Of a DNA stretch of 64,000 nt, positions 39,301 to 54,300 are shown piece after piece (within the stretch, counting starts at the first letter, position 1; every line of letters starts with the position of its first letter). This stretch comes from Lanius collurio (taxonomy: Eukaryota; Chordata; Aves; Passeriformes; Laniidae): NCBI GenBank assembly GCA_020086605.1, contig JACBWW010000021.1:8547196-8611195 (forward strand), read 5' to 3'. The translations under genes and the position numbers were made by a program. The notes beneath the pieces are model-generated. The model made no database searches. It saw only the letters and a list, made by a program, of their open reading frames with translations, and was not told the origin of the DNA.

Positions 39301-42300
39301 GGCAATTTTTCTCCAGTCTGACTAAGCCTCTCTAATGATCAACATACCTGTTATTGGCCACAGGCAGGGCGATCTCAAACTTGGCCAAGAACTGGAAGTA
39401 CTGCTCTTCGGTCTGCTCGGTGAAGCCCGTCCCAACAAGCAGCATCCTGAGGTCCTCTGCTCTGATGACTCCATTCTTAGCTACAGACTTGGAGCTCTTG
39501 ATGTTGAAAATCCTCTGTAGACACTCTGAGAGCCAGACAGGGTCAAGGAAGTAGAGGTTCCTCAGCCCATGGCTCGTGTCTGGGAAGTGCAGTAATGTCC
39601 CTGTTTCTATGAGAAAATTAATGGCTGCAAAAAAATAAAGAATTGGGAATTAGCAATAGACCAGCATTAGGAAACCACAGCACAGAAGAGTAAGACTATG
39701 AGGCAGTTTGTGCAGTTTTACACATTCCAGATACAGCCAGCATGCAGCCAAGTCAGGAGAGTAACATCTATCTGAGGAGTGCTGCTATCTGACACTCCAC
39801 TTGTAAAACCCACATCTCACTCTTCACAGCCAGTATTTCTGTCCCCACGACACCTCCCCTTCACCCTCCTCCTGCCATCCTCACAGCGAAGGGCTCTCCC
39901 TGCCTCCTGTGGAGCAAGGCCTCGGTAAAGATCACAAGACTGGGGCCCTACAGAGAAGCCAGACTTGAAACTATGGCAACTCTCACTCTACACAGAGCAG
40001 AAATGAGACACAGCTTGTTACAAAAAAAAAAAAAAAAAAGAAATCAGTAACCTCAAACCATCCTAGAAATTTGCCATTCCTGTCCCCACAGTCCCATTAC
40101 TAATTTTATGTCTTACCAATTTCCAAAGTGAGCTCTAACTGGTGTACTTCGTATTTACTATCTGCGAAATATTTCAATTGGATTTACATATTAATTTACA
40201 AGAAATTACTGGTCTGCTCTGACCTACCAGTTTGCAAATCCTCATAGTCTTTGATGTCATTTCCAGGCGTTTGCTCGATCATCAGTTCTATTTGTCTGTC
40301 TGTTAAATACTGTACATCGTCATTTTGACTTCTTCTATGCTGTTCTGCAAGGACAGCTTCTTGAAGGCTAAGGTAACTCCTTGGTATCTGCAAGCCATGT
40401 GGGAAAACCAGCAGGATCAGTATCAGCCAGCAAGGGATGAACTGGCTGCCATCTCCCCTTCTCAGGGATCTTATAACAAATCTGGCTTTTCCCAAAGCCA
40501 GACTGCCATCTTAAATATTCACATGCCTCCTGCATCAACAATACCTACTAAAGTTCACCTCCCAAGCCCCTCAAAAGCCCTGCTTTGGTAAGGATCACCA
40601 AGAAAGTCCAGTTCTCACCAATCTCCCTGCAAGTTTCTGGGAGCAAATTGAGCTGCCGACATCCTTCATGTTGCAAGTGACATGAAAAATCAGCTGCCGC
40701 AGTCCCTCGAGGCCTTCCAGAGTCTTACACGAGAGCTCACTGCAAAAGTCATGCAAGGGTGAAGGTTATCAAACCTTATCAGCACACTGGCTTCCTTTCC
40801 AGGCTCACTTTCTCTTATCACTGACTTTAAATTTCCTGTGTCAGCTGAATGGGAGGAAGGCTGTAAGTGGGTATTTTTAGCTTTGGAGAAAACACGGAGT
40901 CGCCTGGAAAAGATGTATTAGGCCACATCTGTATTAGTCCAACCCCTGCTCTGCCTGCTTCACTCACTGCACTGCTGTCCCCTGTGCACTGTGATGTCTG
41001 GGGATGTTCCTGGCAGCCTGACCAAAGTCATCCCCCTCTGTCCCTCTAGAGCCACACACATCCTGAAAGGGGCTGCAGGGAGAAGGAAAACTCTGTGCCC
41101 CAGCAGCCTCTGGAGAAAAGTCTAGTTCTCCCTGCCCCAGATCAAAGAGGCAGGATGATGACTACCAGACACCTTTTCCCACCCTCATTCCGGTCCTTTC
41201 TCAGCTGGATCCTGCAACTTGGGAATTGATGCTTAGATCCTAAAAGCTGGCCTTCATTACCTCTTTAACAGCTAAAACCTTGCTCTCTTCAACTCCTACT
41301 AGTTTTAGTCTTTTTGTGGGCTGGATAAGAACAGTTCTATTCCACTTTCCCCAACAAAGCGTTTTTCTAACTGATCCTACACATGTTCCCATGGCAGACA
41401 GAAAATCCTTCTCTAATGAAATTTGCTTTATCTTAAACCTCAGCCCTCCATGGCACTGGGAAGCATGCAACTCACTGGGATGCTGGAGGACCCTGACCAG
41501 TAACAGAAGCACGTGGGGTCACCACACAAGAATTTCACACTCCTCACACTCCTCCTGCCCCACAGTGGCATATAATTAACACCATATATATTCCAGGTGG
41601 ATGACAGGGTGTGGAGAAGCACAGGAAGAAGGAGGTATGAAATCAGGCTGGGGAGAAAGGCAAGGGGAAAGGAAGGCACAGAGGAAAGTACAGGCTGCGT
41701 GTCAGGCTGAAAGAAAGTCCCCTTGAGAAAGAATGATCGAGATCACGTTATGATGCCCTGTGGTGATGGGAAAAGAGGCTTGGGGTGACATAAACACAAA
41801 GTTTTCCTCTTCTCATGGTGAGTCTTTGAGCCTCACAGTGGGTGCCTGGTGCTCCTCCTAACAGGGGAAGAGCCAGCTGGGATGCCTGGCACAGGCTGGA
41901 ATGCCTGACAGTGCCTGCAGAGTGGTATGTGGGAGGTCGGCTGATGCCTTTGCCAGGCAGCAGATGGGAAGTGCTGGGGCATCACAGTGCCCTTCCTCAC
42001 TTGCCAGCTGCCACCTGCTCTTGCCCCAGGCAGAGGCATTTTCATGTTGTCTGGTACCAGCCTGCTGCATCCATGTTCACCCCGATTCACAGACACGATT
42101 CATTCCCAGCCGGAGGAGCCTCCTCTCCCCAAGGGCATTCTCTTGGAGCAGTGTCACACTGCGTGGCCTGAGTGACAGCCACCTCCCAGGCAGCACCAGC
42201 CCTCTGTTGTGGCACCTGGAGATGGATGGCACAGGTTTGGACTGCCAGGGGCTCGGGGAACTGACCCCTCCTTGCCCAGCTGACAGTGCCACATGAGCTA

Positions 42301-45300
42301 TGTTCCCACATCAGGTACCACCCACAGCCTCCCCTCAACAAAGCCCTGGAATCCACCCTGTGACAGTCACACTCTCACGCTCTGCAGCATTAATTAGTCA
42401 ATCTGCACCTTCTCCCTTCGAGACTAATGTGTCACCAATAAACAGTGAGAAACCTGAGTGAAGGAGGAGCAGTAAACAGGCTGGTCAAGGTCATGACTTT
42501 GTAGCTTCCAGCTCTCAGACTCATCATCAGCCCCCTGTGCAACACTGACCTTCTCTCTCATTATAATACATTATCTCAGTCAAAAATAGATGAAATGCAA
42601 TGCTGACGAGCCTCTAAATTGGTTCCGTTGCCAAGGAGATCAAGTATCTCAAAATTGTTAAAAGTGTCATAAAATAAAGAGTGAGTGACTGAACTTCACA
42701 AAGGCATAAGTACTTACTGCAGGTGCTTGAAGGTGATATCTGGGAAGCCAGTTGCTCTGGATCCAGAAGGAGACCGACACAGAGCCAGGACATATGCCCT
42801 CAGAGTTGCTATCCTCTCCACACGGAATTTTGTTTCAATCAAATCAAGGTGTGTTCCTACCACTAACACCACTGAGTTTGGAGCCTTGGCCTGCAAGAGA
42901 AACACTGACAGTGATCTCACCCAGATTACATCAGTGAGGACATATGAAAAGTATAATATTTAAGAGGAAGAAGTCATATATATTATTAAAATGGAATATA
43001 TATATATATGTTTATAAAATAGAGGCAACCTGTCATGGCTGCTTGACAACAGCTACAAGTGATCTGAGTATTACAGAAGTTCTGCAGAGCATGGCTTAAT
43101 CATCTGCTGCTACTGCACCGTCACTTTGGGTTTTTACATCAGGGTTAACACAAAGAGAGTTGCCGTGAGTCAGTGAAATGAAGGGAACCATGTCTCCCCA
43201 GACAAAGTTAACCTGCAGCCAGGAGTTCTGATATCTTGAAAAAGGCTAGTTACAGTCTGGAATGGATACCTGGGGAAGTCACACAAACTTTTTCACTGGA
43301 GGTACATGGAGAGGTGAGATAAACTTCTATAAAAGTCTAAATCTACTTAATCCTGAATCAGAGCAAAGGAATGGATTAGTTGATCTTGTGGTTTCTTCCA
43401 ACCCTTCCATGATTGTATTATGACCCTGGAATGTATCCAGATCTCAGGGAACATGCTGCCAAATTGCACAGGCTTAAGCAGGGATCATTTGCCCATCCAA
43501 ATGAGTTTGACCACAGAAGAATATTCAGAGGCAGAAATATATCCTTCTTTGCAGGCAATCCATTTCCCTCTCAGGATGCCCACTGAAATCTCCCAACCTG
43601 AGCAACACCAAACAACCCCAGGCAGACCCAGGAGTGGTGGCTGCACCAATCCACACCAAGGGCCCAGTATGCTGCTCCCTGGAGGCTCATGGAGAGCACA
43701 GGCACAGAGTAGGATGGAGAGATGTTCCCTGGTGGGTTCTCCCAGTACCCAGCAGCTTGCAGCTCACCAACTTTCTCAGCACGAGGGAGCACCTGATAGA
43801 GTTTTCATTCACCAGTCTGTCCTTCCAATTTCTGGTACTCCCAGCACACTGTATTTCCAGTAAATTCCACAGGTTAGCCATACAGTGTGTTTGAAAGAAT
43901 TCCCATTGTTTGCTTCATTTGTTCTCTCCCAATTCTATTGTAAAAGATCATGAACAGACTCTCTTGTGGTTTTCTCCTTTCCCCATCACATCTACGTACA
44001 ACCCTTTTCATTTTTCACTCCTTTTAACCATCATGATCATATTTCTCTTCATTTTTCCTGATGCTACTATGTGCTTGCTGGGATGTATTAAGAACACATT
44101 ATACATTTTTGAAATATAATAATTTTCCTTTCAGCTTTGTTACATAATTTGGCTCTTTGATTGCTGCTGACCATTAATATTTTGATAAAGACAGGATGTT
44201 TGTTTTTTGAGAGGCACCCATTTTTGTGCATTTAATGTTAAGACAATTATCAAATAATAAAGAGTTATAAACAATTATGAACGTGGTATTACAAAAATCA
44301 ATCCACAGCGATGAATTCACTGCAGCTCAGAGCCTAAATGAGAGCTGTTTTGGAAATACTCTCTAGCTTACTTGAATCTAAAGTGTTAAAAATATAACCT
44401 CAAGACTAATGTGTGTCTAACCCACACAAGAAAGAAAATGCTTCAAACCCCCCTTGGAGCACAGTGTGGTCAAACACTAATTCCAAAATAAGTATGTTCA
44501 GCCTTCCTTAGCAAGGGTTTATAAATCAGCTTTTGTTTCGTTCTCTGCTGTGTGTGAGGGAGAACAAAGCAAATGATAAATTTAAACCATTAAATATAGC
44601 GATACGCCTACAGCGTAATGGAAAATGAATTCCAAATGCTGTGCAAAATTCATAGCTTGGGGAGCTTTTAAAAGCAGAGCAAAAAGGATCTGCAATATCA
44701 CATATCTGCGTGCTGAGCTACTACTTGATAAATAGATATCCCAGAGCCCACCAGTGTCTTCTTACCTCAATGTTCAGCAACCAGAACTGTAAGTTTGCCA
44801 CAGCTTCTTCCCCCAGTGCCAAGTTCCAGACCACTATGTACAATGCTTTGTCTGTGAAGAAACACTGATTGACTGTAGACATGCTTGCTGGGCCTCCGAT
44901 ATCCCAGACATTGAACTCCACTGAATCAACCTACTTAGACAAAGAGAAGTGTTCAAATCAAACCGTGGCAGTAAATCACTGGGAGATAATAGCTGAAGTA
45001 TAAACCTACGCCTGCATAATGTATGACACAAGAAGGGGTTCAATGTCCTAATTGTGCCTCCAGGAAAGATAAATCAACAAGCAATTGTTAAGCATGGCTA
45101 CCACTTCCCCACAGGAAATCAAGACTAATTACTTGCTGCTAAAACGATAGAGGTGCCCTTGATGCTGGTAAAACTTCAGTTAATGCTGTGGATTCTCCAG
45201 TACAAACAAGGGTCTCATTCTGAGCCCTGTATTTCACAGAATCTGGAATAGAAACTGTTTCATCCTTGTCTGTGCCACGCTGGACAGGACCATTGAAGCT

Positions 45301-48300
45301 GCTTATCTGCCACTGCTGTGGGGAACAGGAAACCCCGGCTGAAATCACTTCCACTGAGCTCAGACTGAGCTGAGCCAAGCAGAAGAGAGATGCTCAGGAG
45401 ATGGGAAGCTTCTCAGGCCTTTCATAAACACCTCCCACACGTTGCTCCCAGGCTTCTGATGTCTGTGCCATGCCAGAGATGGGCCAGAACCACAGTTGCT
45501 GTGAATCAGACTCACTGATTTCTGAGGGAATGCTTAAATGGAGGCCTCTCCAGCTCTGGCTCTCTTCCCAGTATCCCTGCATGCATAGCTCTGTGCAGCC
45601 CCATGACAACACTAAGAGGGAGCCTGGCTCTCTGCTTAAGTGGCATTCAGGTTGCAGCAGGAAGTACCTGCATACCTGGGAAGCTCTGTCCCTAAATCAC
45701 TTGGCCCTGGAGAGTGAAAAACCCTGAGACTGTACACAAAACCAAACTCTGCTCCAGCCACCATCCTCAGAGCATCATATAACACCCAGTGGGCTCTCTT
45801 TAGGGGTCTGAGGCCGGGTACTGACTGATCCCACATGAAAGTTATCCAATGAGAGTTCAGCCAGGAGCTCAGTATCTCAGCAGGGCTCTTACCCTGTGCA
45901 ATCCGTGTGAAGTCTCCCAAAAACAGCTGGAAGAACTTCCATATTGTTGAAACCAAGCCCTAACCAGCACAAGGACTGCTTTGTTCACCCATAAGACCTT
46001 CAGCTGTGAGTGTGTGTGTGGACAGACAGACTCTGAGATAGGGATAAAAGCTCGTTCAGTGTCTTGATCCCAACTCTAGGTCTCTGCTGCTGTCTATGCT
46101 TTTATTTTATTCAACTGCTCCTCAATACAAAATGCAAAAATCCCTTCTAGCACCAGTGTTCCCTTCAAGGAGTCAGTCTGTGTTGCTGTTTTCTTTCTGT
46201 CTTTGGGCAGGCACTCTTTGCTGCAGAACAGCTGAACTCAGCAGGCTCCTTTCTCCCTTCCAAAACAGTCTGATGGTCATAGCTCTCATCTGGGAAGGAC
46301 GAGCCATGAGTTTGCATCCCCTCAGCTCTGACAAGACCTCAGGATCAATTTTGCATCCTGTAATCCCTGGACTACTCTGCAGGCAGTGGACAGAGCCACC
46401 AACAAATGCTTGGATTAAATCAGTGCTCTCTAAATGAGTTCAGTATGACACACTCCATGAATGAGCCATCTGAGATTTGGATGTTTAAGATATGCCTTAG
46501 ACATCCCTGGATCACACCAGAGGTCAGGCACCCTATCTTCCACGCACATTCCCCACCTAGGACAGTTCTGGTATCAAGGGAGTCCAGCTTCAGGTACTGA
46601 TGTCCCAAATGAAAAGACAATCTGCTGCAGTGAAGCTGATTTAAAGCATTCTCTCAAAATTAGTATCCACTCAAGGTGGGAGAGCCAGAATTTTAGCAGT
46701 CACATACAGCTCTCTTTAGAATACAGTTAGTCAGGAAAACAGAACTGCCCTCTAATACCAACTGGAAAGGAAACAGAACTGCAATGGGTCTAAAACCACA
46801 TCACTTGTGAGGTAATGGAAACCATTCCTTGTAAAAGGACAATTTCAGCCCAAATGGACCCTGCAAGGCTCCAACATCCTACTGGGGTGGAGGATTTCTG
46901 ACCGCTTTTCACCTTTGCCTTGTGCCCCACGGGCTTGGGGAGCTCCCATTTCGTTGTCCGGATGGTGGCATCGCTGTGCATCATCTGGGGCACCTTCCCT
47001 GTCTGCAGGATCTCCACCAGTGTGGACTTGCCCTGCCGGGGAGGGCCGATGATGATCATCTTCATCAGCTTGCACTTCTCAGCCCGCCGCAGCTGCGCTC
47101 GTAAATACGCCAGCACTGTCTTGGGGCCTGTGGGGGAGAGAACGGGCTGGAGCTGGGGGCTGCAGCCACAAACACTCAGGGACAGCACAAAACCCACTGC
47201 TGCAGACACATCAGCTGAATTCATGCTTCCCCTGCAGTTTTGCTGTGGGCTGAGACAACCCAGAGAATAAACAAAGAAACCTCCAGCAGACAAACCTGAG
47301 ACAGAGACCCCAGGAAAAGGTCACTGCTCTGAGGCTCCACAATGGAGCACTGTAAGGAGAAACAAATGCTGGGGTTCCTATGTTTCAGAAGCTGAAAGGA
47401 AACATAAAATACTAATTTACTGTTGGAAAATACTCCATTTTTCCTTCTACTTTTATGTTTCCAGTTAAAGTTAGATTGAGGCTTCCACAGTATAATGCTG
47501 GAGCAGGAATAATTCCTAATAACTTTGCTCCCACAGGATTTTCTGATTAAAATGTACAAAAAAAAGAAGACAGCATTGTAATAGATCCAAAAACCTAGCA
47601 GGCTCACAAAAAAGTCACTTCAATGGGACCGTGGCTGCTGATCCTAAACATTTCAGTCTTTGGAGAGACCACCTAAATATCCTAAAATATACAGGAAGCA
47701 AGCCACAGAATTTATGCACACTGCAACTGAAACACTGCATTTATAAGTCATCATTTCAAACTGTGATCTGTCTTAAATTGATCATACAGCCAGAGCTTAG
47801 GACTGATTATCAAATTTGTAAATACAAGTAGGAAGTTTCCCTGTGCAATTACAGTTAACCCCAATGAAGGCTCGAGCACACACTGCTCCTGCTCTTGACC
47901 ATTGAAAGGAAGAGATTTTATTGTATGTTCATTCAATGTAATTAAGAATACACAGCATCAGCCTTACCCTCTTTTCTGATTTCTGCAGGAACATTGCTGA
48001 TATTTAGTTCCTCGATATCCAGCTGCCAGAGATTAGCCAGCTGTCCAAGTTCTGGAGGAAGCTCTCGGATACCAGGGTTACTGTACAAAAACAAATAAAT
48101 CTACCAACAACCAGGCTTTGTGTGTAAGTAGCTGCTCTCACAGACTCTCAGATTACGCTATTCTAGCCTTGCAGAAATCTTCCATTAACATTTTAATAAG
48201 ACTACTCAGCACTTTAATAGCAATTTCCATCCTAAAAGTGATGTATAACCTCAATTTATCCTCTGAGGCAGACAAATGTAATCATCTTTGCTGGATAGTT

Positions 48301-51300
48301 GAGGAAATAAAGGCAAAAATGATGAGTTATTGAATGTAACACTACAGGATCTGACAGCAAAAAGCCAGAACGAACTAGAGGCACATTAGATTCCCAGGCC
48401 TGTGTTTAAAGCAGTAGATCATCTTCCCTAATTCAAAAGACCAGCCCCCTCCTTATCTAAAGCAAACCACAGGCACAGTTGTAACAAGGGGCTGACTATT
48501 TTCATCTTTATAACTTCAAAAGCACTGGACATCTGGGGTGGGGCTCCACAGAACACTGGTCACTAAAACAACATGGAAATAACACTGCAAAGTTTTTCCA
48601 GGACATGGACTTACTTTCCTAAATAAAGCTCTGTCAAACCTTTCAGGAGGCAAACAGACTGTGGGACAGAGTCCAGCTGATTGTCGTTCAGATAAAGAAC
48701 CTCCAGAGAATCACTCAGAAATGCTGGAAACTCCAAAAAAGGACCTGGAACGAGACAGGAAACAAATTGCACCTTTAAAAAAACACCCTACAAAACAGGC
48801 ATCATCAAGGCTCTGAACCAAGAGTTTCACCTGAACTTTGCAGGCAGGACATGAGGTCATGTCCATTGGCAGGGACCACCACCAAGCAAGAGCAGAAAAG
48901 CAAATGGCCTTCAGTGACAATCAAACATCAATGTTCATATCTCAATGTCCTAAAATCACAGTGTTGGAAGGCAACAGTGTCCAGGACTTATGGGGTGCTG
49001 AGGGAGGAACTTCAAGCCTGCCAAAACAACTAAACATCAGGGGACGAGTGGCACCTTATCTCTTGCTGTTGAATACATGATAATATCTCATGAACTGCCC
49101 CTATTGCAGCCTAACAGCTGGCACTGAGAGAGCATCCCATGGGCCCAACTGGTTCTGAACATGGCACTGGAAAGGGCACACCCAGGGCACAACTGATTCT
49201 CAACATGTTTTTCCTACATTGCCTGAGAAAAGCCAGAAGCCAGTCAGAATTTATGTTCAGACCCCCACATTGCATCCTGCAGTAATTTATGGTGGATCAA
49301 AGTCAGTAACAACAGAGAAGGAAGCCCAAACTGCAGCTGACAGACTGATCTATGCTGTCTCTAAAACATGCTGGTGTTTGGTTCTCTGTTCAGTTTTAGA
49401 CAGAGGGACTCAGGGCACTTCCTCCATGCCTGAGGAGCATCTTGTGTATCTTGGGAGCAACCCAAGCAATAACACCATCAACTGCGTGGCTGAATTGCTG
49501 CTGCTGGAGAAGTTCAAACAAAGGGAAGCTCAGCAGGTTCCAAAGAACATCATTTTACTCCACAGATGACTCCTGGGATAGCAGGACAAAAAGCTGCCAT
49601 GGACTGTGTTGCTGTATTAAGGATGCCACATTTATCTACCAAGGAGCATCCTGAAATGAAGGAAATTCAGGGAGATTTTGAATCTGATTAAGAAAGTACA
49701 ACCAGCACCATCTGCTGCCTCCACGGTCAATCAAAGCAACTCCCTGAGATGCAAGACTCTCCCTTCCTCAGGGATGGGACCGGTTCTTCTTCCACCAAGA
49801 TCTTCTTCCCTTACAGAGAGGACTTGAGGAACTGTAACTAGACTTAGCCAAAAAGAGGAAAAAAAAAAAGAAAATGGAAGAGGTTTTCTCAGGAGAAAAC
49901 TCCCCAGTTCTAATATTAACAGCACTTCCAGCCTGAGCTGTGATCAGAAAAGGAGTAAGATAGAGCTCCACTGTCTGCAGGGGTGTTTCATATACGTGAC
50001 AGCACTGTCTGGTGTGGGCAGTGTCACAGTCCGCCTTTGAGTTTTCAAATAAAAAAATCATCTTTGGGATTATTTTAGGAGAACAGCAGGCTTATTCATG
50101 GATGCAATTCACTTCCTTTCTGGTTCATTGCTGGACTTAAACTTTGCATTGTTGCTCTTTCAGTTGGTACCTGGGCAGAGACAGATTTAGTCCCTCTTCG
50201 ACACGTAGGACCAAACCCCTAAAATAGCAATACTCTGAATTCACCGAAGAGTCCCAGGTGGAAAGGAGTGTACTATATTGGAAGCAAGCTTGAGGTGTTT
50301 ATGAATTGTAATTATTTATTCATGAGTTATTTATGATTTCTCTGGCTTCAGCTCAATTTTTTTTTTTAAGAATCATAGAAAAATTAAAACAAATCCCATC
50401 TTGAAAATATATTTTTGGATGAATAAATGCTACCAACACCACATGTGTGTGCAAGGAGTTATTCTGAGACTTATCAATCAAGTATAGTGAGCATCCATAA
50501 ATTATTCTCTTTAAATAATCTGCACTTAAGTAAACAGTTTTGTTGGTAAATCATATGAAAACCTGTCCACCCCCACCTCACCAGGAGACTTCTGTGAGCA
50601 TCTGATGCACTCCAGCTTCTGTTCTCTCTTGATGTTTAAATTCTTGGCCACATCCTCTCATCTCACCAAGCTATACTTGGCAGAGGAACAGAGAGAAAAG
50701 GATGAGCTGGCTTTGCTCTGTCTCTATGGCTGCTACACCGTGGCACCAGCCAGGTGGGCTACTCTGTGCCCCTCTGCTATCTTAAGCCACCTGAGGCAGC
50801 CCCAGGTCGCAGCAGGGTGCAACGTGCCACGGCTGTTCAGATGTTACTGATGCAGAGCCCATTGTCTCCTGCTTTCTGCAGGGGGTTATGCTGGGCTTGC
50901 AGCATGTAGAGATTTCCATTAGGACAGCAATTCCCTTTTAGAGCTGGTTTTAGCTGCCTTTGCCTGCTGGCTCCTGCCCTTCTCTCCCGTTTGGGAAATG
51001 CTGCTGTAGCACTTCACAGTGAAGCTCTGAGGGTGTGTCAGGCTCCACAGATTCACAAGGTTCAGACTCCTTTTCCAGTTGTTCCCTACTCCAACAATGT
51101 CGCAGCATTTCTATTTCCATTTCCTGCTTGTGAAACAGCACAGACCAACCTCCTCTCCCCCTCGGGGGGCACACACACCTTACTTAGCACAGCAGCCTCT
51201 ACTTCCATGGACAGGAAAATGAGGCAGGATCCGCCTTGCCCAGAGGTCCAGGTAGAGCCTCTGCCTCTTACAGTGGCTGACTGAAGGTGAGAACCTCCAG

Positions 51301-54300
51301 CCCTAACCTACAGCTATGGCTGCAGATGGTTCATTTATCAATTTCACCTCAGGCACAATTTTCAGGGGAACTGAGGGAAGGATTTGCTGCAGGAGGGCCT
51401 CTTCCTCCCACAAGCAGTCAAGAGCTGCTCGGATGTGCGTCAGGACGACGCCAGCTCTATCCCACTCTGTGACTGGCAAGGAATGTTTAGAGCCAGGCAT
51501 TCTGCAGGCAGCCAGAATGAGAAAACTCCCCAAGTGCTTTAAAATAAAACAACAAACAAAAGAAATGCAGATGAATCCCACAGAGAGCAGGAAGCAGTGC
51601 ACTATCTTCAGATATTCCTTTGTTCTCTCTGGGATTTCATGTGCATCTCATCAGCTCTGCCCCAAACTGAGGGTGCAAATCACAGGCAGGGGAAAATGTG
51701 CCATTTACAAAGTCAACAACAAAAACAATCCTAAGAGCCACATGGATAATTATGGGTTAATTTCCCTTCAACATACCACTTAGTACTCTGGCTAAAAGGC
51801 ATACCCTTCATGAAAGAGCATAAGAAATAGGTTTCACTCCTTTTCCATCTTCATATATTGGTGGTACCAATCAGCTGCATCATTTCTTCAGAAACATTTT
51901 ATCTAAACACATTTCCTCTCAGTGAAACACAGTTGCAGTTTAAATTGCAGAGGAATTTTCTCCGCTTTCCCTCCAGCCAAACTGCAGATTCCTGCTGCTT
52001 CCCAGCTCACCTGTTCCAGAAGTTCCCAGTACTTGCTGTGTGCCTTACCTGCCTCCGGGCCACCCCGCACTCTGTTCTTGGTGGTGAAAAAGGGGATCCG
52101 CTTTGTTTTAAATCCCTCATCGCTCCTGTGGGCCAAATAAAACAGGGACATGTGGGGAAAAGATCTTGGAAAGGTGCTGAGCTACACGAGGCAGAGCCTG
52201 GCCTCACTCACAGCTCTCACAGGATCCCACCTGCTCTGGCGAGATGGGATTGAAACTCACTGCACAATCAGACTCCACCAACACTTGTCCAGCCCAGCGG
52301 TTTTCTCCTGGCAAATCAACAGAGCTCCTCAAGGCAGAGCTCCCTGCTCCCAGGGCGGGAGCACTTGACCCCCAGCTTTATGGGAGTCAGGGTTAAGTGG
52401 TTGTCAAACAGCAAACTGAAGGAGCTTCACGAGAAGCACTGGAGAATCGACCTGCTGCCACTGCCCACCCTCCCCAGGGAGTCTCAGACAAGATGACCCA
52501 TCAGCATGACTCTGGAAATGCACTGGGATGTTCAAAAAGTGGTGATTTGTCTTTTGCAACTGACACAGAAACTCCTAAGGACTCCAAAAACTGTGTTGGA
52601 CAGGCACCCAAATGAGAGGATATCAGCATGACACATTTCAGTGCAGTTTTGGAGATGATAAAGGACCTTTAATTCTCTATGTTAAACATCTCTACTGGAA
52701 TTTCTAAACAGAAGAACATCATTCTTCCATTGGATGACCTTATTAATTTCAGTCTTAGAATCACAGAATCCTTTAAGTTGGAAATCTTCTCTATGAACTT
52801 GCAGCTGGTTATACTTCAATTTAAAAAACAAAGACTTTTCATTTTTTCCAAAACAATACTCCCACACTAACTAGTAACTGAAGTCCAGACAGATGGTTTA
52901 TGGTTAAGATATGCTCCCCATAAATTCGTATTTGTAGTGATGAACCACACACTGGGATGAAGAAATTCCTACATGCTCTGAAATTAAACTGCCATTATCA
53001 ATAATCTATCCACTTAATAAATGATACAGTGTGCTAAATGCCCAAAGAATCAGCAAAGGACAATTCATCACTGTCACAGACACACAATATACTTGGGGAC
53101 ATGGTATGTGGGTATCAATGCCTTCTATGCAGGTGATTAATTCTCTCCTGACACCCTTTGTGTTACACGAGGGATTGGGTTTGCTATTATTTCTTCAGCT
53201 TTTGTTTTCTTGGCCGAAATTTGAAAGAAACACTTACTTCCCAAGCTGGTTTTTTGAAAGATCCAGCGACTTAAGTTGTTTGCAATTCCACTTATCCTGT
53301 GAAGGCAATGTAACTAGCTGATTTCCCAGCAGCTTCAGGGACACCAAAGCCTAGAAGAGGAATAGCCTGGAGTTAGAGAGCACCAAACACACAGAAAGAG
53401 CTTTTTTAGTGTGGCTGTTAAATAACAGAAACACGAAGAAAGTACATCTTATTCATCAGAACATCCTGTCCGTGCTGCCCAGCATGCAAACATTTCCTCC
53501 CTGTCCCCAGCAAGTTCTGCACGGAGCAGCACCACTCACTCCAGGGAGATTATTGCTCCACTTGCTGACAGATGCAGTTGGAAACAGCCCATGCAAGAGG
53601 ACATTTTACTTTTTAGTGAGGAAACCTTTCCAAATGGAAAAGAACAGTCTGATTTACCAAGACAGGATGCCACGTATGGATTTTATATATATGTATGTGT
53701 GTGTGTATGTGTGTTTGTATAAACTGGTGTCAGATTGGATTTACACCTGCTGTACATGCACAAAATCAATGTGCAAGATATGAACTACTTTACACAAGGA
53801 AAAGTTTTGATTGCTTTTTTATGACATCTCTATTAAAATGGACAGGATTTATATTCACTTTCCAAGATTTATACAAGTTACATATCTCCGTTTTTTTTCC
53901 CCTCCCACCAGAGACAGGAATTTTAAAAACAAGTGAAGTTGATTGATACCATACAGTTAACACCACACAGATAGGACTCAGCTGGAAATACCAAGTTAAA
54001 CATAAGACCTCTTTTAAATTTAACTGTAATATAAAAGAAAAGAAATGCAGTTCTCATTCAGATTTGTAAAGTTTATGCTCTTCTATCTGCCCTAAATAAT
54101 GCTGAGGCTCAAACTATCATTTTCATTTGGCTGAAAATCCAATTTTCCACTGAAAAGTGGTGCTGTCTGTAGAGTTTCCAACCAGGTTTATTCAGCAAGT
54201 CCCCCTCCCTGAAAAACTGAGATAAGCAGAATGTCAGCTGAATTATCCCCTGCCAGAAGTACAACAATATTAATGAATTATACCCCATGTAAACCATGTT

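Larger units (their letters stand above)
36426..39347 (-). other. LRRK1: LRRK1 intron between exons 15 and 16
   Basis: 2.9 kb. It contains two diverged copies of one sequence about 1 kb apart (37386-37490 and 38382-38490), listed separately. No exon seen. Confidence 0.7.

Noticed and set aside
46790..47293. Continuous 167-codon frame as a single exon
   Set aside because: Only 46913-47127 fits the neighbours' frame and splice signals; the ends are open intron sequence.
48940..48985. Possible CR1 tail (ATCACAGTGTTGGAAGG)
   Set aside because: Too short and interrupted to separate from chance.
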